Positions 33,223 to 43,649 of a stretch of DNA of 64,000 bases are shown in pieces. The translations under genes and the position numbers were made by a program. Where the stretch lies: NCBI RefSeq assembly GCF_000350225.1, contig NW_005179179.1:280609-344608 (forward strand). The letters are read 5' to 3'. Source of the stretch: Chondrus crispus (Eukaryota > Rhodophyta > Florideophyceae > Gigartinales > Gigartinaceae). Every line of letters begins with the position of its first letter. Within the stretch, counting starts at the first letter, position 1. A model generated the notes under the pieces. The model did no database searches and was not told the origin of the DNA. It was given only the letters and a program-made list of their open reading frames with translations.

Positions 33223-33438
33223 TCAGAGCCACTTGTTAGTCATTTTCGGACCCTTTGGGAAAGGAGGGATAGACCTAACCGGGATTCGAAAGGACTCTAT
33301 GAATCCATCCTCAGTAATGATGGAGTCGAAATTCTGACCACTGGGAGCTGTAGAAGCTCTTGTGGGCTTTCCTCGTGGCACTGCGGTGCAAAGGGCTGTA
33401 CAGAAGAGAGCAGAAAGTAGCACGAGAAACAGAGACAT
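33223..33438 (-). CDS. Small secreted protein, 71 aa
   Basis: ATG at 33438. The first ~19 residues form a strong signal peptide (MSLFLVLLSALFCTALCTA) with a likely cleavage after CTA. The mature part is ~52 residues, basic at the start and rich in Pro and Phe (SIITEDGFIESFRIPVRSI), with no Cys. A TATA box lies ~104 bp upstream of the ATG and an AATAAA ~160 bp downstream of the stop, giving a complete compact gene model. A short GT...CAG stretch just before and after the stop could be an intron, but splicing it gives an immediate stop, so it would not lengthen the protein. Function unknown. Confidence 0.55.
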   Translation of the reverse strand: MSLFLVLLSALFCTALCTAVPRGKPTRASTAPSGQNFDSIITEDGFIESFRIPVRSIPPFPKGPKMTNKWL

Positions 33439-33541
33439 TATGCGAAGGCTTGAGTTGCGAGTGAAGGGTACCAGCTTTCTTGAGATGAGTGAAGGTGAAA
33501 GGTTCTTGTGCCGAATCGAGAGGGACGGTTTCTTGTTCTGC

Positions 33542-33549
33542 TTTATATA
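33542..33549 (-). promoter_or_regulatory. TATA box for the small secreted gene
   Basis: TATATAAA on the minus strand, ~104 bp upstream of the ATG at 33438. Confidence 0.55.
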
Positions 33550-33550
33550 G

Positions 33551-36500
33551 GCAATAAGGCAATGAGATCATTCATGGGGGAGGTACCCCTACGCTCAGGT
33601 TTGAAGCTTTTCTCTATCAATTGGAAAAATATGCAAGAAAGAAGCTATAGAATATGTCTGAGACCATCCGCATCGCTTTTTGGCGGTCGTGGCAATATAG
33701 ATGCCATAAAGAGACCTGAGCGGTCAGCTTGTTGTTGATCATCTTGTACTTCTTCACGAAAAATGAGAGTAACAATGACTTTAATCATCCGAAAACATTA
33801 GAAGAGAAGAATGGCAGACAGAAGAACTCCCGCACGTCTTCGTCACCATTGAGTTGACAAAGAATGTTCGAAACAGGCCTGAAATGAGGTGAACGTGTTT
33901 CGATAGACGGGGGCTGCATTCACCTAATGCCTTGCAAGCGAATTTAGTTCTTTGCATTGCAGGAACAAAATGCTATATCGGAATGCAAAGCAGAAACAAC
34001 AAAAGAGAAGACAGGCGCGCCTATACACGTACAGGACCCTGACTGCAAACGGAAGTGGGACTTGATAACTTTCGCAGGACAGTTTCTCCTCCCAACTATC
34101 ACTACCGATATGATCCATGCTTAGAGTAGGGCTAAAGACATGCCTGAAATTCCCGCTTCCCAGTTCTATGTATTTCTCACAGTGAATCGCTTGTCTTCAT
34201 ATGGCTGAATCTTGACGGGAAGTATGAGTCGTGAGCTGGGGGTTCGTGTGATTCTGACAAGCTGATCAGAAGGCGACGGTGGTGACACCTTGCCGGGTGG
34301 TTGTAAATGGCGAGGGCAATGATAGAGAAATAAGGCACTCCAACGAAATGTTTGTTACCATAATCAAGGCCATGGTACTGCATTGTATCCGGTATCGCCA
34401 GTGGTAGTTGTTGCACGATTGGCATTCGGGCGCGCTGCATACCCTGTAATGGAAGAGGATTTCGAAAAGGATGCAGTAGAAACCGCTTGTTAAGAAGTCT
34501 TGATAAAGGACAGCGGGGTTTCAGAAATACTTGCACAAATGAGAACAAATTCCGCAGTTCTGCACGGTAGAGAGGAGGCTTTTAGGGTGTAGCCACGGAA
34601 ATTTTCATCTATGTTTCCGTTCGAAGAAAATCATCCAAATCGTTAACCGCCGATCAGAGGATATGAATAACAAACGCGCTTGGAAAGCAGAAACAATCTC
34701 GGTCGAGATGGCTTGGTTTTGAATGGCACATCGAGACTGTAATCGTATCGAGTTCCCCTGGTCACAAATCGTGACACAGCCAACAAACCCTGACAAAGGC
34801 CAAACATGTTGTGGCTCCTCTTTAACACAACTGTAAGAGAGAAATGACTCACTCTCGTATTCTCACTTCGTGACTGTAATCGACGCAACACCAGGGCGCG
34901 AGCCGTAATACTGAACAATCTTGCAGTCCTTCTGATGACGAGCAAGAACTTTTGCGACAAGAAGGATACAACGCACACAGGAAGAAGTCTCAACTTAGAA
35001 AGGAGGGCTATGTGCAGCAGTTGCATTACTCAATTCTCTTCCCGGGGAAGAGGTGACGGGCTTGGCAATTTCTATGTGTTGGATTATTAAGTCAACCCTC
35101 TCTTTTCCATAAAGTGAGGCACGTCTGCGTTCATAGTCACTGAATGCATGGAACCGCTTTTGCAAAGGACTGGTGTGTAGAAATGGTTAGCTAGAGACAT
35201 TTCGTCTCCATGTAACTCATGTTTGACTGGCCTTCTTCCGTCGAAGCATTTTGCGTTTTGTGCAGTTATTCAAAGAGCGGACTCGCCCTTCACCTGCTTC
35301 CGAAGACGTTTTGTGATGACAAACCTGGGGCAATGACGCGAGGGGAAGGAGACATTGAGCATGCGGCAACAGGAACTCCCATTTCCGGTCCTTCCAAACC
35401 CGCAGGTAATGGCACGCGCTTTATTGGCTTTCCAGCCATCTGACGTGTTTCATTGTCGTCATACAGTACCACCCAGATTATGTCAAGATACAGCAGCAAA
35501 TAAATGATGAGGCACAGAAACTGTCATTAGTGAGGCGGAAACAGATTATGTAGATGAAAGTCGTTTGTATCTCACGTTTTGTTTTCATTCGCGCTTCAGC
35601 CCTCAACAATGCGGGTCGGAGGAGGGATCACACGGCAGGCTGTAACTATGATGTGAGGAGGGGTGGGGAATAGTTTGGTGTACAGTCCTTGAATATTTAT
35701 CGCATTATTGTGTTTTGAATAATTGGCTCTCATTTTGTTTGCTCCAAAGGCAAGGTTGCCACCTGTTACAGAAGCGTCCTTCATGTCGTGCGATGTACAG
35801 TAATAAGCATGCATTTCTTTGATTCCGAATTGGGTTATAGACTCGCGGGATAGAACAGAAATGATCACAACAATACAATGCTGGCGTTAGAATGGGAATG
35901 CTCAAATAGACTCACAAGTCTCCAAACTCTATGGCTGGGGTGCAGCATATTCGGGACACCCGGATAGCAGAACCTGTGACCAAACGCATTGTTCTCTTGG
36001 TACATATCCTTGGGTACTGCACATGAAAAATGACTTACAGAAATAGTAATGCAACAAGGGAGAGGAAGAAAAACATTTGTCTGCCCTCGAGGAATTTGAA
36101 AAGAGTAGAAGAATATGATAGGTTGCCCTTTAACTCTGCGTTCCAACTTTTTGAGTTGGTGCAGGAAATGGTTCTCGTGCCAAGGCTATTGCTAATTTGA
36201 TTCGAGCATGGCATTAAGCACGACCATTTGAAAGGAGCAGTCTTTGCTGCATGCACTGCTTTTTAGAAGTACAGTATTGGGCCAGCGATGAGTTGTGTCC
36301 TTCAAAAAGTGGTCGAACGCATGTCGCTCACCCGGTACAAGGAGCAAACGATATCTCATTGAGGCAAAGGCTGTGGCGCTTGGAGCTGAACATGAGATGA
36401 ATTTTGCAGAGAAGATAGGGATGTCATGACGCTCTCCAGATAGCTCCTTGAGTACGCCGCTCAATCCTGCATCAAACTGAAAACAGGACATAAGATGGAT

Positions 36501-36879
36501 TTTTTTCATTCATGGTATTTAGCACAGGGGCAGTAGGGATTGGGCCTTGCACTGCACTGATACCATTTCTATTCTATTGAATTATTCTGGGATGTGACAC
36601 AGGAGCAACTTATCATTGCGTGCTGGTTAAGAAGGCAGATGACTGGCACAGCTCCGCCAGTGGGTCGAACATCTGACACTTGGTCTTTTCCAACGCCCTG
36701 TCCGTACAAAACTATGCTTTCTCGAGTTCAATACGGCTGATTCGCATCTCACGGATTGATTCGTCATGGTCCAGGGTAATTGCATACAAGATGTACAGTA
36801 TGTATTAAATTAATTAAAACGTGCATCACGATTTGCCACGAGCGCCTTCTCTTGCCAGCCAGGTTTGCCGGGCAAACCA
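33551..36879. other. Intergenic; no supported gene
   Basis: Many short ORFs on both strands, none with a domain or a start supported by context. The longest (34643-35026, minus) is basic and hydrophobic without a recognisable fold. I see no repeats longer than ~15 bp here. Confidence 0.4.
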
Positions 36880-36936
36880 AATTTGATGGCAAGGCCTACG
36901 GCGCAAAGTTTGCCCCGTAGGCCTTGCCATCAAATT
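36880..36936. repeat. Hairpin with 22-nt perfect arms
   Basis: Arms AATTTGATGGCAAGGCCTAC... (36880-36901) and its complement (36915-36936) enclose a 13-nt loop. A second small palindrome, GGTTTGCCGGGCAAACC (36862-36878), abuts it on the left. Confidence 0.95.
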
Positions 36937-37111
36937 CAGCCCGTCTCCGGTCTGTTGTAGGCAACCTGCACGTACAGTACCCTTGGGTACAGTAGCCGGA
37001 GATGCAATCCCCCGAGGAAGACAACAGGTTCCCTTTCGGCTCTTTATCGCTCTCACCTCGCCACCACACTCTTTCGGACCATCGTCCCATCTGCGATGCC
37101 ACCAATTCAAA

Positions 37112-37618
37112 TTATCGCAAGATCCATGCTACTGTATTATGGGGCGCCTCCTCGCCAGCGCTTTTCTTCTGACTGTCTCTTACGCAGCCAAACTTGCTTT
37201 TCTCGTTTACAGGGGAATATGGTTCCTGTGCAAACGACTCAGTTGCTATCCTCGTCCTGTTTATCTCAATTGTTGATATGATCTTCAAAACATCAGATAA
37301 TCGTTCCAGCTCTTTGCACTGCCCAGGCTGAAGACTGCCTTTGTTCTCATACACAACAATATCGTTCCCTCGTTTCCAGCCGAGCTGGTCTGACATTTGA
37401 CGTTTCATATTCGCAAAGTTCTCGTCTCTGAACGACTTGTTGATAACAAATTTATGAGCGACACCCCCTTCCTTCAACCCTTTCCGACGATATTTGGTAA
37501 TCCCAAAGGCGACCGGAATCTCATCGGGTATTCCGAAGCGAGAAAGTACTTTAATACAAAATGCCCAAACCTTGGCCGTTGCCGTATGGAAGGCATCGTG
37601 GACACCAGACATTTCCAT
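37112..37618 (-). CDS. Hypothetical ORF, partial or pseudogene
   Basis: 168 residues are open on the minus strand, with ordinary globular composition (FCIKVLSRFGIPDEIPVAFG, ENFANMKRQMSDQLGWKRG). Codons also read as protein upstream of the first ATG but with stops (WVTVPLKSAHKS), so this may be the 3' part of a longer, broken gene. The PVAFG motif is shared with fragments at ~28210-28240. No domain recognised and no TATA seen. Confidence 0.35.
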   Translation of the reverse strand: MEMSGVHDAFHTATAKVWAFCIKVLSRFGIPDEIPVAFGITKYRRKGLKEGGVAHKFVINKSFRDENFANMKRQMSDQLGWKRGNDIVVYENKGSLQPGQCKELERLSDVLKIISTIEINRTRIATESFAQEPYSPVNEKSKFGCVRDSQKKSAGEEAPHNTVAWILR

Positions 37619-40249
37619 CCTTCAATTACAACACGACTTATGTGCAGACTTCAGCGGCACCGTTACCCACAGAATTACCTTCTACCGCAACGTCGACCAA
37701 CCAGATGCCTCCCCTCCGGGTTAGTTATTACTTTATTTCCTAAAAAACGAGGAAATCGCACGACCGCTTCATTGGAGTCACGCACCCTTGGCCCAACGGA
37801 TTATTTGTATTTAACTGCTATTTCTCTAATGTCAAATGGTCCGCAGGATCTGGCAGGGTTTCGAGAACAAGCGGAGGAAGAAATGCCTCAGTGCGAGGCA
37901 AAAATGGATGGATATATTGGCATCCTATAGAACTGATCCTGAATGTGTGGTTTATGCACCAAGACCCGACCCCCGATGTGATACCAAGTTTGCGCCCCGA
38001 GTTGTCTGCAGCCAGCGTCAATGTTCTGCGGTATCCAACTGGTACAGTAAGCTTGTTGAACAGATTCACATGGAAGGGCTGAACGCGAGATGTAAATATG
38101 GATGGTCAGATTTACTGCCATGCTTTACTGCGCTGCGGACAACGAAGGATATATTTCGCAATGCTGAACTGCTTACGATATGTGCAAGAGCGCGCGCGAG
38201 GCTGTGCACTAGTTCGAGCGCGGTGTGGGCTGCGAAGAGGCGCACGCCGCCGTCCGGCTGGCGGAGATGCTCGGTGAGGGCGAGGCGACGTGCCAGCCAA
38301 ACGCGGCAGCCCCGTGCAGCTCGCTGCACAAGCCGTCGACGGGGGCGGCACTGTCGGGAGGCGTGCGGTCGTGGTGCTGGCCAGGGCCTGGAACCCGTGG
38401 AGGGAGAAAAGGTGATCTCTTTACGACGGCCGTGGTAGTAGCAAAGATGCCAATGTTGACAACAACATTCGGGAAATTCTTTACGGGTCCGCATCATTCG
38501 CTGTGAGTGATCGTGGCATAGAAGAGAGGATCAAGGATTCACAACAGAGAGAAATGTCTCGACGCCATACAGCAAACCGAGGGGTAACCTTTCATGGGTA
38601 TGGACTTCACAAAGTCCGAAAAGCTTGCAAACGGCTTAGAACTCAGCGAGATGTTCTTTTTATGGAGGGAATGTTGGCCGTTGTCCAAGGCGTGGGCTAT
38701 GCTATCTCCGAATGGGAAATGTGCGCTAGACACGCTGACGCAAGGCATCACGCATAAGAATTTGATCATTTGTTGGGGTCGAGCACGTCTCGAGATATCG
38801 CGCTCGGTATGATTAATAGCACCACCCCATGCGGGCATCGGTTGGCCCAAAGGTTCGCCCATGGAATATCGGTTTTACGTGTACAGGGGTGTCTGAAGCG
38901 AACATTCACGAGTGAATATCTTTTTGAGAGAGAGGGCAATGCTTTTTCAAAACAAGAGCACAGGACCTACAGCAAAATGTTATTTCTGATGTTATAGATC
39001 GTACAGGTGTTCTCTGGAGAAGGCGATTGGAGTGTGAACAAGTACCGAAGTGGTATGGAAGATGTAACGATTCCAATATCTTCTATGCTCGCCGAAGCGA
39101 ACCAGCGTGAAGGTTGGCATACTACAGTGTAATCCGCGGGCGGAAAAAACGCGAGACAGTATCCGCGGCGCATGAAGGTCTAACTTTGCACGATACTTAA
39201 AAGGGCACCGCGAGTGCGTCTTCATCATCAGGTTTTGCAGTGTTGCCGATTTCGATTCAGACGGCCCATCAAGGGACTGGGCAGATCAAGATCTGCCCAC
39301 CGACGGCCCTGGGATGCGCCTAAACGAAATCGGGCAAACCCAAAGCACCGCCAGTAAGTACAACAGGCAAAAAGACTCGTAGCGCGCGCTAGGATTTGCG
39401 TTTTAGGTTTGTTCGTGATAAAGGCAACACCATCGGGGAAGAAAAATGGGCAACCCCCGCTTGGTGCAAGTGCCCTCCTGATTTTTGCCCCACAGGCGAA
39501 CGCCCCCGTTCACCGACTAGCGTCCTAACCCCTTTTTATTGCTAAGCTAACCTCACGGGTCTTAGCCAGGCAGGCCGTCATTTCTCTACAAAGATCACTA
39601 TTTGGCTCAAAGCATATTCATCCTGAGTGGCCTTTCACCGGTATTACGGCTTGTCGTTGAGATGTTTATGTGGCTTATGGTCATCCGAAGAGTGTGGTGT
39701 TGTTTACGGAGAACATGGAGGCGTCCTGGGCAGCGTTCAAACGGCTGTGATAGGGGGCGGGGGGTGAAGATCTGGTCCGAACTGGAAATGACATGCAATG
39801 CTAAAGATGTAAAAGCCAGTGCTGGTTGATACTGTGCTGTGATCCCTCCACTCTTGAAGAAAATATTTCCATTACTTGGCAGAATCGACATTCTTCGTTG
39901 CGCCTTCGCCTTTTGTTGCGTGGAACAAAAACATAGATGTGTGTTTTCTGAGGACGGATGTCCATGATGGATAAAAAGAAGAGCTGTAAAGTAGTGTCGT
40001 TGGCGAGTGATTGTGAGAAACGACGCAGCTGTGGATGAGTGAATCGCAACGGATCATTTGGAAAAGTGCACCATACAGTACCAAGGGTACCGCAGGAGTA
40101 ATTTGTAGGAATTCAAGACGGTCTATCCCGTAGCATCGTGCATTGATGGGTATTGGATTCGGTGGCCCAGATAATAAGTGCTCAGTTCTCGCCACTTCAA
40201 ACACAACGTTTCAACGCCGTTCTTGACGACAAGTGACCTCATATGACGC
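37619..40249. other. Intergenic; GC-rich island, no supported gene
   Basis: Contains a GC-rich island at 38222-38410 and a 22-bp hairpin at 39278-39299 (TGGGCAGATC / GATCTGCCCA around AA). Overlapping ORFs on both strands in the island reflect base composition. Confidence 0.4.
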
Positions 40250-40645
40250 TACGTTTCAACTTCTTTTTTCTCGACTTGTGCTTGCTCATCAAGAAGGAAA
40301 AAATACTCTTGCCACCGCAGTTGACTTCTTCGTTGCAGAAGGATGTTTGGTGAGATCTGCTACTCTTTTCCAGCCATTTTTAGAATGCCTAAAAAAGAAT
40401 TCCTCGAAAGCAAGACGCCTGCTTAATATGCCAACCGGGTATTGAAACTTATTAGATTCTTAGTCTCTCTGTGTATTTATATTTTATTGTATTTACAACT
40501 GCTATCGCAATGTTTTGCAAGATGTTATTGCCAAGGGCATGTATGTATGTTAAAGAAATGGCGTCCAAGCTGGCTTTATAAAGTTTCGATTTAAAGTATA
40601 TATTTTTATATTTTTGCAAAAAAAGTAACTTGCCTCATACGAGGT
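40250..40645 (+). repeat. Diverged direct repeat, copy 1
   Basis: Starts near TTTCAACTTCTTTTTTC and ends in an AT-rich tract with TATATTTTTGCAAAAAAA and CCTCATACGAGG. The copy at 42096-42527 has the same landmarks in the same order: the TTTCAACTT start, a CCACCG box, a TGCAAGATG stretch, a GTTAA-GAAA stretch, and the TTTTTGCAAAAAAA then CCTCATA end. A dispersed repeat of unknown class. Confidence 0.55.
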
Positions 40646-41205
40646 GAATAGAGATGATAATCTACAGTACGTGGTACTGTATTCCAAATGTGTGCATACT
40701 TTCTGGTAGGGAATGGAAAAAGGACGCCACCTTTCTCAAGGTTTTACAGATTTCGCGCCTATGGGCGACCTCAAAGAAATTTCATTGTGCGTCTGATGGA
40801 TTCTTGGTTTTGTCGCAGACTCTTGCAGCACCTTGCAGCGCAAGGTTGCATGCAATCGTACCTATTGTTGTCGGTGAAATGGGGGAGGCGGTTTTGGGGA
40901 GTGCGCCGTTCCGTGGTGAGGGTCGGCCGAGTGTGGTCTTCTCCCCCTTTTTCCCCGCAGCGCCCGTCACCCTCTCTCTTTTATTTCTACGAAATTCCTT
41001 CCAGAAGCGTCCACGCGTCCGGCCCGGATTCCACCGGGCCGTCCGCGTGCGCTTCTCTAAAATTCAAATAAAATCTCGAACTACAGAATAAAATCTCCCT
41101 CTACAGTAAAATGCAATTTTTCCCTAAAAATATCTCACACCTATGCTGTTCCACGACGTTTTACTCTACACTGTCAATGCTGTTTGACCCGATGCAACCT
41201 GTTAA

Positions 41206-41242
41206 TCAGTTTGGGTTGGGTCAAAGACCCAACCCAAACTGA
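41206..41242. repeat. 37-bp palindrome, 17-nt arms
   Basis: TCAGTTTGGGTTGGGTC and its exact complement are separated by AAA. Confidence 0.95.
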
Positions 41243-41374
41243 CTAGTGACTCCGTCGAGGACTGTAAACCAGGAGAGCTTTACAGAGCAGCAGAGATACC
41301 GCCAGATTCTCGGAATTCCACTCCACCACCACCTTGCCAAATGCACTACTGTACAGTACCCGTTTTTTCTAGTA

Positions 41375-41696
41375 CAGGGGGGGGTCGCGATATAAGAGCA
41401 CTTTGAATAAGAACGACCTCGCAGTAAGAGGCGCAAGTTTGGCTTTCGTTGAAAGAGAAAGCCGAGGCTGCGCGTTGTCTTCAAAATGGCGAGAGCGCCT
41501 CTTCTGTGATGAAGCGTTTTGGAATTGGTAGCAGCACAGTTACAAAAATTAGCAACTGCTTATTGGTGAGAGATGCTACAGCGTGCTAAGGAGTAAAATG
41601 GGCATCCTGTGCAGATTCTTGAATAGCAGCAACCTCGGATTAAGAGCAGTATGAAGGGGTTGGCACGGGGTGCTCTTATATCGTGGTACCCCCTTG
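41375..41696 (+). mobile_element. 322-bp Tigger/pogo-type MITE
   Basis: 27-bp terminal inverted repeats (CAGGGGGGGGTCGCGATA-TAAGAGCAC and CAAGGGGGTACCACGATA-TAAGAGCAC) are flanked by TA on both sides (41373-41374 and 41697-41698). The interior still encodes a helix-turn-helix fragment on the plus strand (SVMKRFGIGSSTVTKISN, ~41508-41560) like the Psq/CENP-B N-terminus of Tigger/pogo transposases. This makes it an internally deleted derivative of an autonomous element. Confidence 0.85.
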
Positions 41697-42095
41697 TACC
41701 TGTCAATGCTGTCTTCTACGTGATGGAAACATTCCAGTTTGCACATTGCATTAAAATTCTGCGCAGAAGCCGTGCATGATGTATCATCAGATGCGCTCTT
41801 TCGCCACTTATTATGAATTTGCGGCTATTACAGTAGAAGGTTGCAAGAAAACCCTCAGCAAAAGGTACCCTCAACAAGAAACCTTCACCACTGCATTTTC
41901 CACCTCGCCCCTCGCTGTCCACACTCTGTCTGTGATGCATTTTCTTTTCATGTTACTGTACTGTGAACAGTACCCAATCTCTTCTGCACCATCTGCTCCC
42001 CTCCTGCAAGGACCTCCTCCTTGTTCCTGGAGAACTGCAGCATGCCGTTCCAACAACCCTATTGTCTTGATAACGAGGGACCTCTGTATGTGGGT

Positions 42096-42527
42096 ACTTT
42101 TCAACTTCTTTTTTCGGGACTTGGGCTACTCGGCAAGGAGAAAAATACCTTCGCCACCGGGGTTTATTTCTGCGTTGCGGGATCGTAGAGTGCAGTGAGA
42201 ACTGCTAGTCCTTGCCAGTCGTTTTTACAAATAGCTAGAGTGCTAGCTATAAAAAAAACTTCACTGCTACCAGTGAAGTTTGTTTTGAGCAATCTTGAAT
42301 CATTTTTGTATTCATATCTTCAGAACCAAACCGGCCATTTAAAACCCCATCTGCTCGTTTACGCATCAGCTGATTCTTACTCTTTCAGAGCACTCAAAGA
42401 TGCCATTCTGATGTATTGCAAGATGAAACTGCCGCGGGCAAGCACGTTAAGGAAACAATGTGCAAAAAGGTCTTCATAGTTGCGACTCAATGTATATATT
42501 TTTGCAAAAAAAACCTCATATAAGGCC
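42096..42527 (+). repeat. Diverged direct repeat, copy 2
   Basis: Partner of 40250-40645 (see there). It also contains small hairpins (TAGCTAGAGTGCTAGCTA; CTTCACTG-CTAC-CAGTGAAG) near 42233-42280. Confidence 0.55.
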
Positions 42528-42682
42528 AGTTAAATGACGTCCAGACACGACACTGGAATGATACGCAAGCCGATGAATTGTACTGTTTGCGTGTGAAAAT
42601 ATCATTACCCTATGTGCGAAATTACCTTTACCTTGACCGCGGCTACTTCTAAGACTTAATTAAAAATGCTGTATGTACAGTG

Positions 42683-42701
42683 TTGCTCTCGAAAAGAGCA
42701 A
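42683..42701 (-). terminator. Stem-loop directly after the stop codon of the 275-aa gene
   Basis: Minus strand TTGCTCTTTTCGAGAGCAA forms a 7-bp stem with a 5-nt loop, immediately after TGA (42704-42702). It may be a 3' processing or stability element; its size recalls histone-type stem-loops, but the sequence does not match their consensus. Confidence 0.45.
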
Positions 42702-43529
42702 TCAAACGGTTTTCTTGCCAAACGGGCTAAGTTTGAAGCTTCCGATTTCGTAGTGATCCACGCCGAGATATCCAGGAGCCACACCATGAGTGGTCTTATC
42801 TAAATGCGCCACAACCGCGATGGCAAATGCTTTCAATGGACTTCTCACAATAACAGGACGTCTATTGTGGTCAAGTTTTTCGAAACCAGTCTTCCGATCA
42901 TAAACGCGCAGGTAGTCCGAGCTGGTCGGGACGAAACGACCACCAGAAGCGGGGATCTCGTACATGCGCAAATTGGTGCGTTGAATGCCAGGAACATCCT
43001 TTTGAAAGGCGTATTGATACCGCGTGAGCGGTCCCTCACCTGGCAGCGTTGGATTGAAGTTAAGACGAGCCAACAAGCGGGCCTTATCTTTGGCAAAATA
43101 TCTAAGGCGGTTAGGTTCTTTCGCTGACATGCCAGACGTAAAAGCCGCAGTGTAGGGAGCGCACGGTGAGACATGATCTGCAACTTTGAAAACCGCGGGC
43201 ACGGTAGGGTCTCCAGGAAGATGCCAAATGACCCATGCGGTGAGCACGAGGTCGGGGCGTGGAAGGTTGCGGAACGTGATTAGGACATCTAGTCCGGTTC
43301 GTTTGGCAGTGATTGCGGCTCTCCCGACAGAATTTGCGTTATCGCCGAAGATGGACGCGTCGACGTTTGCGGGAATGCCGCATCCGGAGCCGTTGTGGGG
43401 CGTGACAGGGATGGGGGAAATGCACGTGCTACGGAGGACGCGGGAAGAGGCCTGTGAGAGACTGAGAAAAGAGGCAAGCACCGCAAGTGAGAGCAGAAAG
43501 CCAGCGGACGGGATCGTGCGGAGACACAT
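42702..43529 (-). CDS. Secreted protein of unknown family, 275 aa
   Basis: The ATG at 43529 starts a typical signal peptide (FLLSLAVLASFLSLSQA, cleavage near residue 27). The frame is open upstream, but only this Met fits secretion. The mature chain is ~248 residues with few Cys (in STCISP, GSGCGIP and SPCAPY). It is rich in aromatic and basic residues, with stretches such as DVLITFRNLPRPDLVLTAWV and PTLPGEGPLTRYQYAFQKD. I recognise no domain. A TATA box ~112 bp upstream and a stem-loop right after the stop support a complete single-exon gene. Codon composition is consistent along the whole length with no breaks, unlike the transposon ORFs around it. Confidence 0.75.
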   Translation of the reverse strand: MCLRTIPSAGFLLSLAVLASFLSLSQASSRVLRSTCISPIPVTPHNGSGCGIPANVDASIFGDNANSVGRAAITAKRTGLDVLITFRNLPRPDLVLTAWVIWHLPGDPTVPAVFKVADHVSPCAPYTAAFTSGMSAKEPNRLRYFAKDKARLLARLNFNPTLPGEGPLTRYQYAFQKDVPGIQRTNLRMYEIPASGGRFVPTSSDYLRVYDRKTGFEKLDHNRRPVIVRSPLKAFAIAVVAHLDKTTHGVAPGYLGVDHYEIGSFKLSPFGKKTV

Positions 43530-43640
43530 GTCAATGGGGCCTGCAGCGAAATGGGTGTGCGGAGGAAGATAAAAGTCAAAATAGGACGGGAAGAGGGACG
43601 AGGGTCGCAAGAGTGGTGGCGATCCAACTGGCTTCGACGT

Positions 43641-43648
43641 TTATATAT
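43641..43648 (-). promoter_or_regulatory. TATA box of the 275-aa secreted-protein gene
   Basis: ATATATAA on the minus strand, ~112 bp upstream of the ATG at 43529. The spacing resembles that of the small secreted gene at 33438. Confidence 0.6.
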
Positions 43649-43649
43649 T

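Noticed and set aside
38066-38506. ORFs on both strands of the GC island
   Set aside because: Open because of base composition; no consistent protein-like reading.
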